NCBI RefSeq assembly: GCF_024584805.1
Contig: NZ_CP075715.1
Span: 3,282,026 to 3,346,025, forward strand
Source of the DNA: Streptomyces sp. FIT100
Lineage (GTDB): Bacteria > Actinomycetota > Actinomycetes > Streptomycetales > Streptomycetaceae
Reading direction: 5' to 3'
DNA: 64,000 nt
The position numbers and the translations under genes are program-made. The notes beneath the pieces are model-generated. The model saw only the letters and a program-made list of their open reading frames with translations. It was not told the origin of the DNA and made no database searches. Positions 53,807 through 62,230 of this stretch are shown in pieces. Every line of letters begins with the position of its first letter. Within the stretch, counting starts at the first letter, position 1.

Positions 53807-54226
53807 ATGGCAGGGGAACGTGGATTCGACGGATCCTGGACTCTGACGGACGTCGCCTTGATCATCAAGAAGTCGGATCTCGACCCCGAGGCGATCACGC
53901 AGCGCCTGGGAATCGAGCCTTCCGCGACCCGAGCCCCAGGACCTGATCGATGGGGCCCTCCTGGCGACACGGATGGGCAATGGCGCCTTCAGTGCGACGA
54001 ACGAACGACAAGGATCTTCTCCGAGCAGCTCGACGTGATCCTCAAAGCAGCGGAAGGGTGCGCCCAGATCCTGGCCATGCTCAGATCGGAAGGTTTCGAG
54101 GTCACGCTGGTGGTCAGAGGTTACGCCGATAACGACTCACAACTCTCGATCCCGGCCGCAGGGATGGCCAGAATTTCCCGCCTTGGCGTACCGCTCACAC
54201 TCAGGCCAAGCCTCAGCGAACGGTGA
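53807..54226 (+). CDS. DUF4279 protein, candidate immunity protein
   Basis: 139 residues. KKSDLDPEAITQRLGIEPS, GQWRLQCDE and a C-terminal LSIPAAGMARISRLGVPLTL fit DUF4279, often found as immunity or accessory proteins to polymorphic toxins. GC content is lower than in housekeeping genes here. GGGAGA precedes ATG; 38 bp after the toxin. Confidence 0.8.
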   Translation: MAGERGFDGSWTLTDVALIIKKSDLDPEAITQRLGIEPSATRAPGPDRWGPPGDTDGQWRLQCDERTTRIFSEQLDVILKAAEGCAQILAMLRSEGFEVTLVVRGYADNDSQLSIPAAGMARISRLGVPLTLRPSLSER

Positions 54227-54249
54227 TTCCCTCCCCAAAGGAGCCTTCT

Positions 54250-54684
54250 GTGCATACTATCGAGAAGAACTCATGGACTTCAGTCACCACATCGCTGGCA
54301 GTGACTCGAGAAAAAGTAGACGCCGCCTTCGTCAGCCAGACTCTGGGGCTCGCTGATTCCCCAGCCGACAGCACCGGAGCCTTCATTGCTTTCGGATCCG
54401 AATGGTGGGCGTACACATTCGACGAGAGGTTCCCCGGAGGCCTTGAGGGGCAAGCAGTCGCACTGGTCCAGCAGATTTCCCCGCGAATGGACGGGCTTCG
54501 GAAGCTTCATGATGCCGGGTACGCGGTTCAAGTAGCTGTCTCGGGAACAGTCGAGACGGGGAATGAATTGAATGTCTCCCCTAACGCAGTCGGACAACTG
54601 GCGAGGCTTGGTCTCCCTGTTTCATTCACTACCCTCACAGCGTCGGGAACGCACGATGAAGATCCGCTCAGCTGGCTCGACTGA
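54250..54684 (+). CDS. Second DUF4279-like protein
   Basis: About 144 residues. The same ending (NVSPNAVGQLARLGLPVSFT) and the strand order of the preceding protein show a diverged paralogue. AAAGGAG at 6 bases supports GTG 54250; a GTG at 54223 overlapping the previous stop is possible. Composition is AT-richer than surroundings, a sign of transfer with the toxin C-terminus. Confidence 0.75.
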   Translation: MHTIEKNSWTSVTTSLAVTREKVDAAFVSQTLGLADSPADSTGAFIAFGSEWWAYTFDERFPGGLEGQAVALVQQISPRMDGLRKLHDAGYAVQVAVSGTVETGNELNVSPNAVGQLARLGLPVSFTTLTASGTHDEDPLSWLD

Positions 54685-54817
54685 CTCGGTTCCTTCGCAC
54701 AAAGCGCCTGTACACACCAGCGGCCTCTGGGAGCTCATCCGACAGGTTTCGGCTCAGGACCCGCGTGAGCGTCAACTCGCAAAAGAAAACGGGCCCCGAT
54801 CCGCCCGCGCTTCAGGG

Positions 54818-55105
54818 TCACGGAGCATTCACCTCGCCGTGATCCTCGTCGGGCAGCGGACGGGTGAGCTCGGCGGTCAAGTCGGGCTCGGCGAGGATCC
54901 GTGCCGTCGCGCGCCATTCCACGACGACGCGGTGGAGGTTGGCGTGGATGGCCAGGTCGACGACGCAGTGCGTCGCGTCGACCAGTTCGGCCACAAACTG
55001 CCGGACCTCGTCATCCGAGAGATGTCGCACCCACGGGAACACGGACAGCAGCGCACTCAGTGAGGCTCGGGCCCCGCCCCCGGTCCCTGGAGATTCCCCC
55101 TCCAC
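54818..55105 (-). CDS. Truncated antitoxin-like C-terminal domain
   Basis: About 95 residues. SVFPWVRHLSDDEVRQFVAE and ATARILAEPDL match the C-terminal half of the antitoxin at 56776-57246 (FPWVRHLDEEEVREMLVELV, ATARIKADPD), while the Phd-like N-terminal half is missing. GTG 55105 overlaps the VapC stop (TAGTG). It may be a remnant joined to the VapBC operon. Confidence 0.55.
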   Translation of the reverse strand: MEGESPGTGGGARASLSALLSVFPWVRHLSDDEVRQFVAELVDATHCVVDLAIHANLHRVVVEWRATARILAEPDLTAELTRPLPDEDHGEVNAP

Positions 55106-55563
55106 TACCGGTCGTGAAGCACTGTCGGTCTGGTCACCGGGACCACAGTGAGAAGGTCGTGAAGCCCCTTGAAGTCATCGGGGTTGGTGGTGAAGAGCGG
55201 GAGGTCCTCTGCGACCGCGATCGCGGCGATCATCAGGTCCGCGACGCGGCGCCGCGGCTTGCGACCGGCGCCGATCACTGCGGCGCAGACTCGGCCGTAG
55301 GCACGAGCCGCCTCCACGTCGAAGGGAATGGGGTCGAACTCGTTCTCCGCGCGCTGCAGCACGTCCATCCGGCGGGCTCGCTCCGCGTGCTCGTCGTAGT
55401 CGTCCTGCTCGTCGTTACGACGTACTTCGTGCGGGCCCGCCGAGAGCTCCGCCAGCGTGATGGCGCTGATCGCCATCTCGGCGGGAAGTTCCTCCGGATC
55501 GAGCCACTTGCGCAGGATCATGATGTTGGTGTCGAGCAGACCCTGCTCGTGCTCAACGGGCAT
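55105..55563 (-). CDS. VapC-type PIN-domain toxin
   Basis: 152 residues. The PIN acidic set is complete: LLDTNIMIL near 9 (Asp), ITLAELSAGP near 35 (Glu), VADLMIAAIA near 108 (Asp), and FTTNPDDF near 125. Such proteins cut tRNA or mRNA. Start overlaps the end of the antitoxin gene by 11 bp, as in VapBC operons. Confidence 0.9.
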   Translation of the reverse strand: MPVEHEQGLLDTNIMILRKWLDPEELPAEMAISAITLAELSAGPHEVRRNDEQDDYDEHAERARRMDVLQRAENEFDPIPFDVEAARAYGRVCAAVIGAGRKPRRRVADLMIAAIAVAEDLPLFTTNPDDFKGLHDLLTVVPVTRPTVLHDR

Positions 55564-55822
55564 AGGGGTCGTCCTGCTCCTGATCCGCGGTGGCGTCCCG
55601 GTCCGCTCGGAAGGCAGCCAGCGAGATGTCGGGCGCCGTGCGGGACATGGCCGCGAACTCGCCGCGCGGGACGAAGCGCCTGCGCTTCCTCAGCGGGATC
55701 AGCTCGCCGATCTGATGACCGTCGCGGGTCACGGTGAATGCCTGGCCGCCTTGGACAGCGTCCATGATCTCTTTGGACCTCGTGCGCAAGTCGCGTTGGG
55801 TGATCTCCGGCTGTGCGGTCAT
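55553..55822 (-). CDS. VapB/Phd-type antitoxin
   Basis: 89 residues. Phd/YefM-like DNA-binding N-terminus (EITQRDLRTRSKEIMDAVQG then FTVTRDGHQIGELIPL) and an unstructured C-terminus that should cover the toxin site. GGAGG before the ATG at 55822. Confidence 0.9.
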   Translation of the reverse strand: MTAQPEITQRDLRTRSKEIMDAVQGGQAFTVTRDGHQIGELIPLRKRRRFVPRGEFAAMSRTAPDISLAAFRADRDATADQEQDDPYAR

Positions 55823-55879
55823 GCCTCCACGATAGCCAGGCGTGACACACCGTGCTACTCGGTGGCACACCCGGAGGTC

Positions 55880-56360
55880 CGTTTGGGCAGGCACTGGCCT
55901 GCTGGCCGCGGAGGGAGCGGGCCGAGGGCATCCAGATCGGCAGCATCCCGGTCAGCGTCCAGGAGCTCTACCAGCATTTCCCGCACCTCGTCTTCATCGA
56001 GGTGGCGCACACACGGAACGATCCCGGGAAGCGCGAGGAGCAAACACCTCGAGGCGCCGCTCACCGGAGGGCAGCTCGGCCCAGGCCGTCTTGCCGACCA
56101 TGCGGTCTGTCACGCCCCAGGCGGCGGGAGCGCGACCACCAGGAGGAGGCCGCGGCCCGTCTCGGTGTCGGCGGGCGGGGGTGCCGCCGGGGCAGCCGAG
56201 ACGCGTTCGCCACGAGTGTGGAGACCTCGTTGCGGAGTGGGGGGGCAGACAGCAGCAGACGAAGCTCGAAGTCGCGGCCCGGAACGCGGCCGTGGGTGAC
56301 CGCGTTCGCGGCGAGTTCGGCGACGATCAGCGCGGCGGTGTCGGAGTTCTCTTGAACAAG
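55880..56360 (-). pseudogene. Decayed duplicate of the antitoxin/ATPase locus
   Basis: Positions 56060-56350 are close to 57290-57600 (ATPase gene) with scattered substitutions and small indels, including a missing base (GGGCAGC for GGGCCAGC) that breaks the frame. Positions 55915-56040 match 56893-57030 in the antitoxin gene (LLLALPGIVPCVRHLDEDEV). The order is the same as in the intact copy, with about 270 bp between them deleted. Neither fragment can be expressed as a full protein. Confidence 0.8.
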
Positions 56361-56422
56361 CGAAAAGAAACGATCGATATTCTGGACAGGGCCGGTCCCA
56401 CAGCCGGACTAGGATTACAACC

Positions 56423-56779
56423 TCATTCCGTGTCCTTCGGATGTCGGATGGATGCCTTCACAAGCCACACCGTGCGGTTGTCCACGTCCACTAAGTAGCG
56501 GACTCGACCTCCACCGGTGACCTCGTACTCCCATTGCGGAAGCGCCACACCGCGCCGGATTCCCGTGGACAGCGCACGGCCTCGGAGGCGGTGCTGCCGA
56601 GCCGTCTCCGGCTGAGGCGCGGGGTCGGTCCGCAAGATGTCGAAGCACGTTCGTACGGCTGATGCCGCCTGCTGGCCGAACTCCTCCCAGCCTTTCGCCG
56701 CCTCGGCCGTGTCGAATCGCACGTCCCACTCGTCGCCGGAGGGCGGCGGCGCCGCGCGATCCCCTCGCTTGGGGGTCAC
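56423..56779 (-). CDS. RelE/ParE-like toxin candidate
   Basis: 118 residues: helix-rich start (WDVRFDTAEAAKGWEEFGQQ), then RQHRLRGRALSTGIRRGVAL and a beta part QWEYEVTGGGRVRYLVDVDN ending in WLVKASIRHP. This is the RelE-like layout with basic residues in place for RNA. GTG 56779 overlaps the antitoxin stop (GTGA). Part of one operon with the gene at 56776-57246. Confidence 0.75.
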   Translation of the reverse strand: MTPKRGDRAAPPPSGDEWDVRFDTAEAAKGWEEFGQQAASAVRTCFDILRTDPAPQPETARQHRLRGRALSTGIRRGVALPQWEYEVTGGGRVRYLVDVDNRTVWLVKASIRHPKDTE

Positions 56780-57246
56780 GGAGCGACCACCGGCCCGTAG
56801 TCGGTCTCGTGGTCAGCCTGAAGCTTGAGGGCCTCGGCGTACTCATCAGGGTCGGCCTTGATCCGTGCCGTGGCTTTCCATCCGGCCACCACTCCGTTCA
56901 GCGGACCGAAGACATCCAGATCAGCAGCATCCCGGACAGCATCAACCAGCTCTACCAGCATTTCCCGCACCTCCTCTTCATCGAGGTGGCGCACCCACGG
57001 AAAGATCTCGGGAAGCGCGAGGAGGAGAGCACGGGCCCCTTCGTCGGTCTTCACCAGCGCGGCGAACGTGTGGGCAATCGTGGCGACCGCAGCATCCCGG
57101 CGCTCTTCACGTTCCATGGTGGTCAGCACCAGGTCAGCACCATCGCGCCGCTCGATCCGCAGTCGCTCGGTCCTCGTGAGCCGCTCAGCCACGTCCCCCG
57201 GGCGCTTGGACAGCTCCGAATAGGTCACAGCCTCGGTCGGTGTCAT
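56776..57246 (-). CDS. Prevent-host-death-type antitoxin with C-terminal extension
   Basis: 156 residues. N-terminal AVTYSELSKRPGDVAERLTR is a Phd-like fold; the C-terminal half (ALLLALPEIFPWVRHLDEEE, ATARIKADPDEYAEAL) is a module also found at 54818 and, decayed, at 55880. It should neutralise the RelE-like product and bind the 22-bp palindrome 12 bp upstream of its ATG. Confidence 0.82.
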   Translation of the reverse strand: MTPTEAVTYSELSKRPGDVAERLTRTERLRIERRDGADLVLTTMEREERRDAAVATIAHTFAALVKTDEGARALLLALPEIFPWVRHLDEEEVREMLVELVDAVRDAADLDVFGPLNGVVAGWKATARIKADPDEYAEALKLQADHETDYGPVVAP

Positions 57247-57257
57247 AACAGGAGGAT

Positions 57258-57279
57258 ACCTCGGAACTAGTTCCGAGGT
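57258..57279. promoter_or_regulatory. Perfect 22-bp palindrome, antitoxin operator
   Basis: The inner part reads CTCGGAACTAGTTCCGAG and symmetry extends two bases on each side. It lies 12 bp upstream of the antitoxin ATG and overlaps the likely promoter (TTGCAG-like -35 on the minus strand at 57283-57288). Confidence 0.85.
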
Positions 57280-57305
57280 CCACTGCAAACCCAGCACGGC
57301 GCCGC

Positions 57306-57728
57306 TCACCGGAGGGCCAGCTCGGCCCAGACCGTCTTGCCGACCGTGCGGTCTGTCACGCCCCAGGCGGTCGCAAGGGCGACCACGAGGAGGAGGCCGC
57401 GGCCTGTCTCGGTGTCGGCGAGTGGGGGTGTCGCGGGGGTGGTCGGGACGCGTTCGCCGCGGGTGTCGGAGACCTCGATGCGGAGTGTGGGGGCGGACAG
57501 CAGCAGGCACAGCTCGAAGTCGCGGCCGGGGACGCGGCCGTGGGTGACCGCGTTCGCGGCGAGTTCGGCGACGATCAGGGCCGCGGTGTCGGAGAGTTCG
57601 CTGTCGTAGGGGATGCCCCACGCGTCCAGGCGGTGCACGGCCAGGTGGCGGGCGAGGCGGGCGCCGCGGCGGGTGGCGCTCAGGCGCTGGGTGAACTCGG
57701 CGGTGGGGGTGGCGGTTTCGGCTTTCAT
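57306..57728 (-). CDS. RsbW-like ATP-binding (HATPase_c_2) regulator
   Basis: 140 residues. ALIVAELAANAVTHGRVPGR is the N box, then VSDTRGERVP (G1) and ETGRGLLLVVALATAWGV (G2). Small stand-alone ATPases of this type sit beside whiJ-like regulators and act as anti-sigma or partner-switch components. It is divergent from the XRE regulator at 57864. Confidence 0.9.
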   Translation of the reverse strand: MKAETATPTAEFTQRLSATRRGARLARHLAVHRLDAWGIPYDSELSDTAALIVAELAANAVTHGRVPGRDFELCLLLSAPTLRIEVSDTRGERVPTTPATPPLADTETGRGLLLVVALATAWGVTDRTVGKTVWAELALR

Positions 57729-57863
57729 GTCACTGAGCGTGTCCGGTCGGGACTACCCTGACCAGGAGTGACGACGCGACGGAGCGTAGCCGTACGGGTA
57801 CGGTCGGGGCGCTGTACGGGTCGTCGACCGTGACCAGTGCGGCGAGCGAGGGCGGTACGGGGT

Positions 57864-58733
57864 ATGGCGGATGTGGAGCGCGATGAGCGGCCGGAGCGGC
57901 CCGTCGAGGAGGACGGGACGGCGCTACTCTTCAACTCGCTGGGCAAGCAGATCAAGGTGTTGCGCGAGGAAGCCGGGCTCAGTCAGCGGGAGTTGGGTGC
58001 TGCTACACACTGCGGCGAGGCGCTGATCTCCTCGATGGAGCGCGGGGTGCGGACGCCGCAGCCGGCGTTCCTGCGGCTGGCCGACGAGGTTCTGGGGGCA
58101 CGGGGGGTGCTGAAGGCCGCGATCCCGGATGTGGAGAAGGCGCTGGCGAAGGCGCGGACGCGGCATCCGGACTGGTTCCGGGATTACGCGAAGGCCGAGG
58201 CGGAGGCCCTCGCGGTGCACGACTACAGCAATCAGGCCGTTCCCGGCCTTCTCCAGACCGAGGAGTACGCGCGGGCCGTCTTCACCCAGCGTCGTCCGTT
58301 GCTCGACGAGCGGACCATCGAGAAGCGTGTGGCCGACCGGCTCGCGCGCCAGCAGATCTTCGAACGCTGGCCGGCGCCGACGTTCAGCTTCGTGGTGGAG
58401 GAGTCCGTACTCCAGAGGCCGAACGGTGGGCCAACCGTCCACGAACACCAGTTACGCCGATTGCTACACATCGGTCGACTGCGGACCGTCGAGCTTCAGG
58501 TGATGCCGACCGATCACGAGGAACACCCGTGCATGGATGGCGCGTTCATTCTGCTGACACCCAAGGGGCGGCAGCAGGTGGCGTACACGGAGATCCAGGG
58601 GCATTCCCGTCTGATCACTGACCAGGATGAAGTCCGCGTCTTTGCCGAGCGCTATGGGATCATGCGGGCGCGGGCCCTGTCGCCCCGGGAGTCTTTGTCC
58701 TTGATCGACAAGATGCTGGGAGAACGTCGATGA
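57864..58733 (+). CDS. whiJ-like XRE/DUF5753 regulator with a TTA codon
   Basis: About 289 residues. HTH: IKVLREEAGLSQRELGAATH then CGEALISSMERGVRTP, and DUF5753 marked by YSNQAVPGLLQTEEYARAVF and PCMDGAFILLTPKG. Codon 197 is TTA (58452-58454), so translation probably needs the bldA tRNA and is late in growth. ATG 57864 is used; GTG 57837 is possible. DUF397 gene starts in a 4-base overlap. Confidence 0.92.
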   Translation: MADVERDERPERPVEEDGTALLFNSLGKQIKVLREEAGLSQRELGAATHCGEALISSMERGVRTPQPAFLRLADEVLGARGVLKAAIPDVEKALAKARTRHPDWFRDYAKAEAEALAVHDYSNQAVPGLLQTEEYARAVFTQRRPLLDERTIEKRVADRLARQQIFERWPAPTFSFVVEESVLQRPNGGPTVHEHQLRRLLHIGRLRTVELQVMPTDHEEHPCMDGAFILLTPKGRQQVAYTEIQGHSRLITDQDEVRVFAERYGIMRARALSPRESLSLIDKMLGERR

Positions 58734-58987
58734 ACACCGAGCAGCTCCACTGGTTCAAGAGCAGCTACAGCGGCGGTGAGGGCGGCGCCTGCATCGAGGT
58801 CGCCGTCGAATGGCGCAAGTCCAGTTACAGCAGCGGCGAAGGCGGCGAATGCGTCGAGATCGCCACCTGCCCCACCACCATCCACGTCCGCGACTCCAAG
58901 AACCCCGGCGGCCCTCAGCTCGCCTGCGCCCCCGCCTGCTGGTCCGCGTTCATCTCGTACGCCCAGGAACGACTCGCGCAGCGCTGA
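58730..58987 (+). CDS. DUF397 protein with duplicated N-terminal motif
   Basis: 85 residues. FKSSYSGGEGGACIEVA is followed by RKSSYSSGEGGECVEIA, so the first motif is present twice; the rest (IHVRDSKNPGGPQLACAP) is standard. Usual members have about 65 residues. ATGA overlap with the regulator. Confidence 0.92.
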   Translation: MNTEQLHWFKSSYSGGEGGACIEVAVEWRKSSYSSGEGGECVEIATCPTTIHVRDSKNPGGPQLACAPACWSAFISYAQERLAQR

Positions 58988-58998
58988 AGGGCGGGGCC

Positions 58999-59397
58999 AT
59001 GTGGCCACGGGTGAACGGCATGCGAGCGCTGGAGCTCGGCACCGCCGGTGAGCTTCGGGAGAGGCTGAACGCCCTCGTTCTGGCTGGGCAGAAGACCGCC
59101 ACGACCGGGCTGCTCGCCGAGTACGTCGAGGAGACGGAGGGCCTGGAGTTCGCCGGCGAGCGCCTGGCGCTCCTCGGCAGCGACAGAGACCACGTCGCCA
59201 CGATCGAGATCATCGGCGTGGAGCTGACCACGTTCGGCGACGTCACCTGGGAACACGCCAAGGCCGAAGGAGAGGGCGACCGTTCCCTCGAAGAGTGGCG
59301 CACCGGACACAGCCGCTTCTGGGACGCCATCGGCACACCCGTCGACGAGGACACTCGCCTCGTGTGCCTGACCTTCGGGCTCGTCACACCTTCCTGA
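58999..59397 (+). CDS. ASCH-domain protein
   Basis: 132 residues. ELGTAGELRERLNALVLAGQKTATTGLLAE (split: ELGTAGELRERLNALVLAGQ and KTATTGLLAE) is the ASCH start, with IEIIGVELTTFGDVTWEHAK and RLVCLTFGLV. ASCH folds bind RNA; E. coli YqfB is an amidohydrolase. 11 bp after the DUF397 gene. Confidence 0.88.
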   Translation: MWPRVNGMRALELGTAGELRERLNALVLAGQKTATTGLLAEYVEETEGLEFAGERLALLGSDRDHVATIEIIGVELTTFGDVTWEHAKAEGEGDRSLEEWRTGHSRFWDAIGTPVDEDTRLVCLTFGLVTPS

Positions 59398-59687
59398 CAC
59401 CTTCGCGGGATTTTGTCCGCATCGAGGTTCCCCCGACTCGGTGGGCCCTGCCTCGGCGCGCCACGGCCCTAACCAATCAAAGAACCCGGGAAAGAACCTC
59501 TCCAAACCCTCCCCCGACCCCCTCGCCGCCAAGCTCACTCACATGGGTGATCCATCCCAACCTGGCTGGCGCATATGCCACTTCACAGTGCAGGCTCAGC
59601 TTCGACAACCGCACAAAATGACGGCCCCCGGCCGGGACTGGCATCCCGATCGAGGGCCTGACCACCAAGGAAGCAGCAACCTTCCCG
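59398..59687. other. Spacer with nothing recognised
   Basis: 290 bp with open frames only as shadows. The end is AT-richer and probably contains the promoter of the following gene. Confidence 0.5.
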
Positions 59688-60519
59688 ATGACTGACTCGC
59701 AGCTTAACGCGCCCTCGTCCGCGCCGTCGCCCGTTCTCAAGCCGGGCGTCCAGCACATCAATGTCCCCCACACGGATTGCTTCGTCGTGGTAGGCAACCA
59801 CCTCGCCCAGCACACCGATCTCTCGCTGACCGCGATCGGGCTGGCCGTCCACATCCAGTCGCTGCCGACCGGGGCCAGGGTCTCGATCAAGCGGCTGGCC
59901 GAGCGGTTCCCCGAGGGCGAGATCCGGATCGCCGCCGCGCTGCGGGAGTTGGAGGAGCACGGGTATCTCGCACGCGTCCAGGTGCGATTACCGTCCGGCG
60001 CGATGCTCGCGCTGACGCTCTCGTACAACAACCCGGCGGCAACGCCCCCCGGACGCGGACCGGCAGGAGCCGGAGGCCGAGCCGGAGCAGCCGTCTCCGC
60101 CCCCGCCCGAGCGTGAACCCGATCCGGAACCCGACCCGGCGCCTACTCCCGCCGCGCCCGCCACCTCGCTCCTCGCCGGGCTACGGCGCGCCGACCCGCG
60201 CCTGATCCTCGCCGAGCGCGACGTACGCCGCCTCGCCCCGGCCGTCGAGACCTGGCTGGAGCGCGGCATCGCCCCCGACGCCGTACGCCGCACCCTCACC
60301 GCGGGCCTCCCCGCGGGCCGGATCTCCCGTCCGGCCGGGCTCCTGGCCTACCGGCTCGCCGAGTTCCTTCCCCCGCCGCTCCCCGCGGTCCCGGCGCCAC
60401 CGCCGCGCCCCGATCCGCTCCAGAACTGCGACCGCTGCGACCGCGCCTTCCGGGCCCCGCAGCCAGGCTGCTGCCTCGACTGCGACACGTCGGCGATCGC
60501 GCCGGGGCTTGCCGCGTGA
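59688..60519 (+). pseudogene. HTH-domain protein gene broken by a +1 frameshift
   Basis: The first part (ATG 59688) has a winged HTH (AIGLAVHIQSLPTGARVSIK, RLAERFPEGEIRIAAALREL) and stops early at 60114-60116. One C less in the C6 run at 60045-60050 joins it to a second frame: an acidic Pro/Glu linker, then LLAGLRRADPRLILAERDVR, TWLERGIAPDAVRRTLTAGL and a Cys-rich end (NCDRCDRAF, CCLDCD) to TGA at 60517-60519. Together they give a 276-residue protein of a common Streptomyces family. A TTA codon is at 59988. May be a true mutation or a base-calling error. Confidence 0.8.
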
Positions 60520-60844
60520 GCCACACGGCGATCGAGCTCGTACGGCACCGAAGCCCCGGACAGGCGCGGCACAGGCTGGCTTCCTGGCCACACGCCGGTG
60601 TCCCAGCCCTCTCGCATCATCATCGCCCGCTGCGGGCACAGGTGTCACTGGTGGGTCCGGCTCGGCCTGCGCTAGCGCGACTTGCGGCAGCACGAGTGCT
60701 GCCGCAATCGACAAGACCTGAAGAACGTACGTATGTGCATGGTTGCCTCTCCGTGGACAAATGAGAGGCAGATCACCCTTTGACGCGAGATCCACCGAAG
60801 TGAGCCATGATCGTACGATCGAGGGCCATAGGGGGACGCGTCAA
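60520..60844. other. Gap with one long palindrome
   Basis: No gene supported. A minus-strand frame has a signal-peptide-like patch (VLSIAAALVLPQVALAQAEP) but no start in frame; moving one base joins it to ATG 60743 (minus), so it may be a decayed secreted-protein gene. Confidence 0.4.
60682..60707. promoter_or_regulatory. 26-base near-perfect palindrome
   Basis: TTGCGGCAGCAC-GA-GTGCTGCCGCAA: 12-bp arms and a 2-base centre. It could be an operator or cruciform site; a 2-base loop is poor for a terminator. Confidence 0.6.
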
Positions 60845-61420
60845 ATGATCAAGCTCATGCCGCGACGCGCCCACCAATGGGCACTCACCATCGCGGCGGC
60901 CGTCGCACTGGGGGGCGGCGCGGAAACGGCGGCCGCCGAACAGATTCCGTTTCCAGGAGCCGGATATGTGCGCGTGGAGGGACCGACCGCACCCGGTGGC
61001 CTCGTCGCCATCACCGTGAAAGAGGAACCCGGCAATCCGCATCCGACGGCCGTTTCGATGTCCAGTCCCGCCCTGGAATCAGACGCACCGCTCGGAGACA
61101 CAGGCAGGGCCTGGGTCGGCGCGGCTCGCGTTCCTGCGGCGACGAAGCCCGGAACCTACAAGGTCAAGTTCGAGCTGACGTACAAGGACGCTCAGTGCGT
61201 GAACGAAGAGGACCGGGACAGCGTCTGCGACTACGAACCGACCGTCCTCTGGAGCAGGGTCACCGTCGCAACCGCCGCAGGAGGACAATCGTGCGGCCTG
61301 GGATTCGGACAGGGCGCGGCTGTCGGTGCGGCTGGGAGCGCGCTCGCGGTCGTCGCGGCCGTGATCGTGATGCGCAGACGCAGCAGGCGGTCATCTTCGC
61401 GCACGGCATCGAGTCCATAG
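60845..61420 (+). CDS. Exported, membrane-anchored surface protein
   Basis: 191 residues. Signal peptide (WALTIAAAVALGGGAETAAA), an exported part with two Cys pairs' worth of residues (QCVNEEDRDSVCDY), and a C-terminal TM with basic stop (GSALAVVAAVIVMRRRSRR). Ig-like/beta style; function unknown. Confidence 0.75.
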   Translation: MIKLMPRRAHQWALTIAAAVALGGGAETAAAEQIPFPGAGYVRVEGPTAPGGLVAITVKEEPGNPHPTAVSMSSPALESDAPLGDTGRAWVGAARVPAATKPGTYKVKFELTYKDAQCVNEEDRDSVCDYEPTVLWSRVTVATAAGGQSCGLGFGQGAAVGAAGSALAVVAAVIVMRRRSRRSSSRTASSP

Positions 61421-61567
61421 CGACGGTCTCCGCAGGCACAACGCAGCGCAGACCACTGACGCCGTCACCAGTGAGAAGCAGACCTGGGGAGACAGGCCAG
61501 CGCTTGGTCGGGTCCCTCGTGCTCCGAGGACCGACGCCAGGCTGACGTAGGACCCCTGAAGGACACC

Positions 61568-62149
61568 GTGAACAGCATGAGCCCCGAACAGATTCAGCGC
61601 ATGCACGAGGTGGTCCAGCACCTCTCCGAGTACGCCGAGCATCTGGAGAAGGGCTGGAAGGTGGAGACAACGGACGGGGAGGTGAAGCTGGTCATGATGA
61701 GCCCGAACCTGCCCCACACAACCAACGTCGATGCTTTCCGCAACCAGATCAGGGAGCAGACGCCGGGCATCTCAGCCGTCAACGACACTGACATGACAGA
61801 CCCGGTGACCGGTCTGGAAAAGGTCCCCGACCTGATGGCGTTCCCCACCGAGGATGTCGATCCGCAGGCCGAGTCCGTCAACCCGCGCGCCGTGCTGCTC
61901 GTCGTGGAGATCGTCTCCACGATCAACCCCAAGAACGACCTCGTCACCAAACTTGAGGACTACCCGAGGATGGGCATCCCCCTCTACGTCGTGGTGGATC
62001 CCCTCAACGGCACCATCACGGTCCATTCCGAGCCGGAAGAGGGGCCCGACGGGCTCAGGTACCGCTCCTCGATCCCCTACGAGTTCGGTGAAGTCGTCCC
62101 TGCCGGGAAATGGACCTTCAACACCTCGGGACTCGTTCGCTACCGGTGA
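61568..62149 (+). CDS. Uma2/DUF820-family putative nuclease
   Basis: 193 residues. The PD-(D/E)XK-type pattern is present: VPDLMAFPTED, LLVVEIVSTINPKNDLVTKL with E...K, and DYPRMGIPLYVVVDPLNGTI. Streptomyces carry many copies; role unknown. GTG start. Confidence 0.9.
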   Translation: MNSMSPEQIQRMHEVVQHLSEYAEHLEKGWKVETTDGEVKLVMMSPNLPHTTNVDAFRNQIREQTPGISAVNDTDMTDPVTGLEKVPDLMAFPTEDVDPQAESVNPRAVLLVVEIVSTINPKNDLVTKLEDYPRMGIPLYVVVDPLNGTITVHSEPEEGPDGLRYRSSIPYEFGEVVPAGKWTFNTSGLVRYR

Positions 62150-62230
62150 CGCCTCACGCGTGAGCCGTGTGCGCGAGAAACGCGCTCAACTCAGTGGCGT
62201 CCGGAAGGAAAGTGCGGAAGGCTCGCGCGC

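Noticed and set aside
54572..55063. 163-codon plus-strand ORF after the DUF4279 gene
   Set aside because: Runs antisense through the antitoxin-like gene and lacks a ribosome site.
60181..60795. Minus-strand ORF with a signal-like patch
   Set aside because: No in-frame start near the patch and it overlaps the coding-biased HTH gene; mentioned only as a possible decayed gene.
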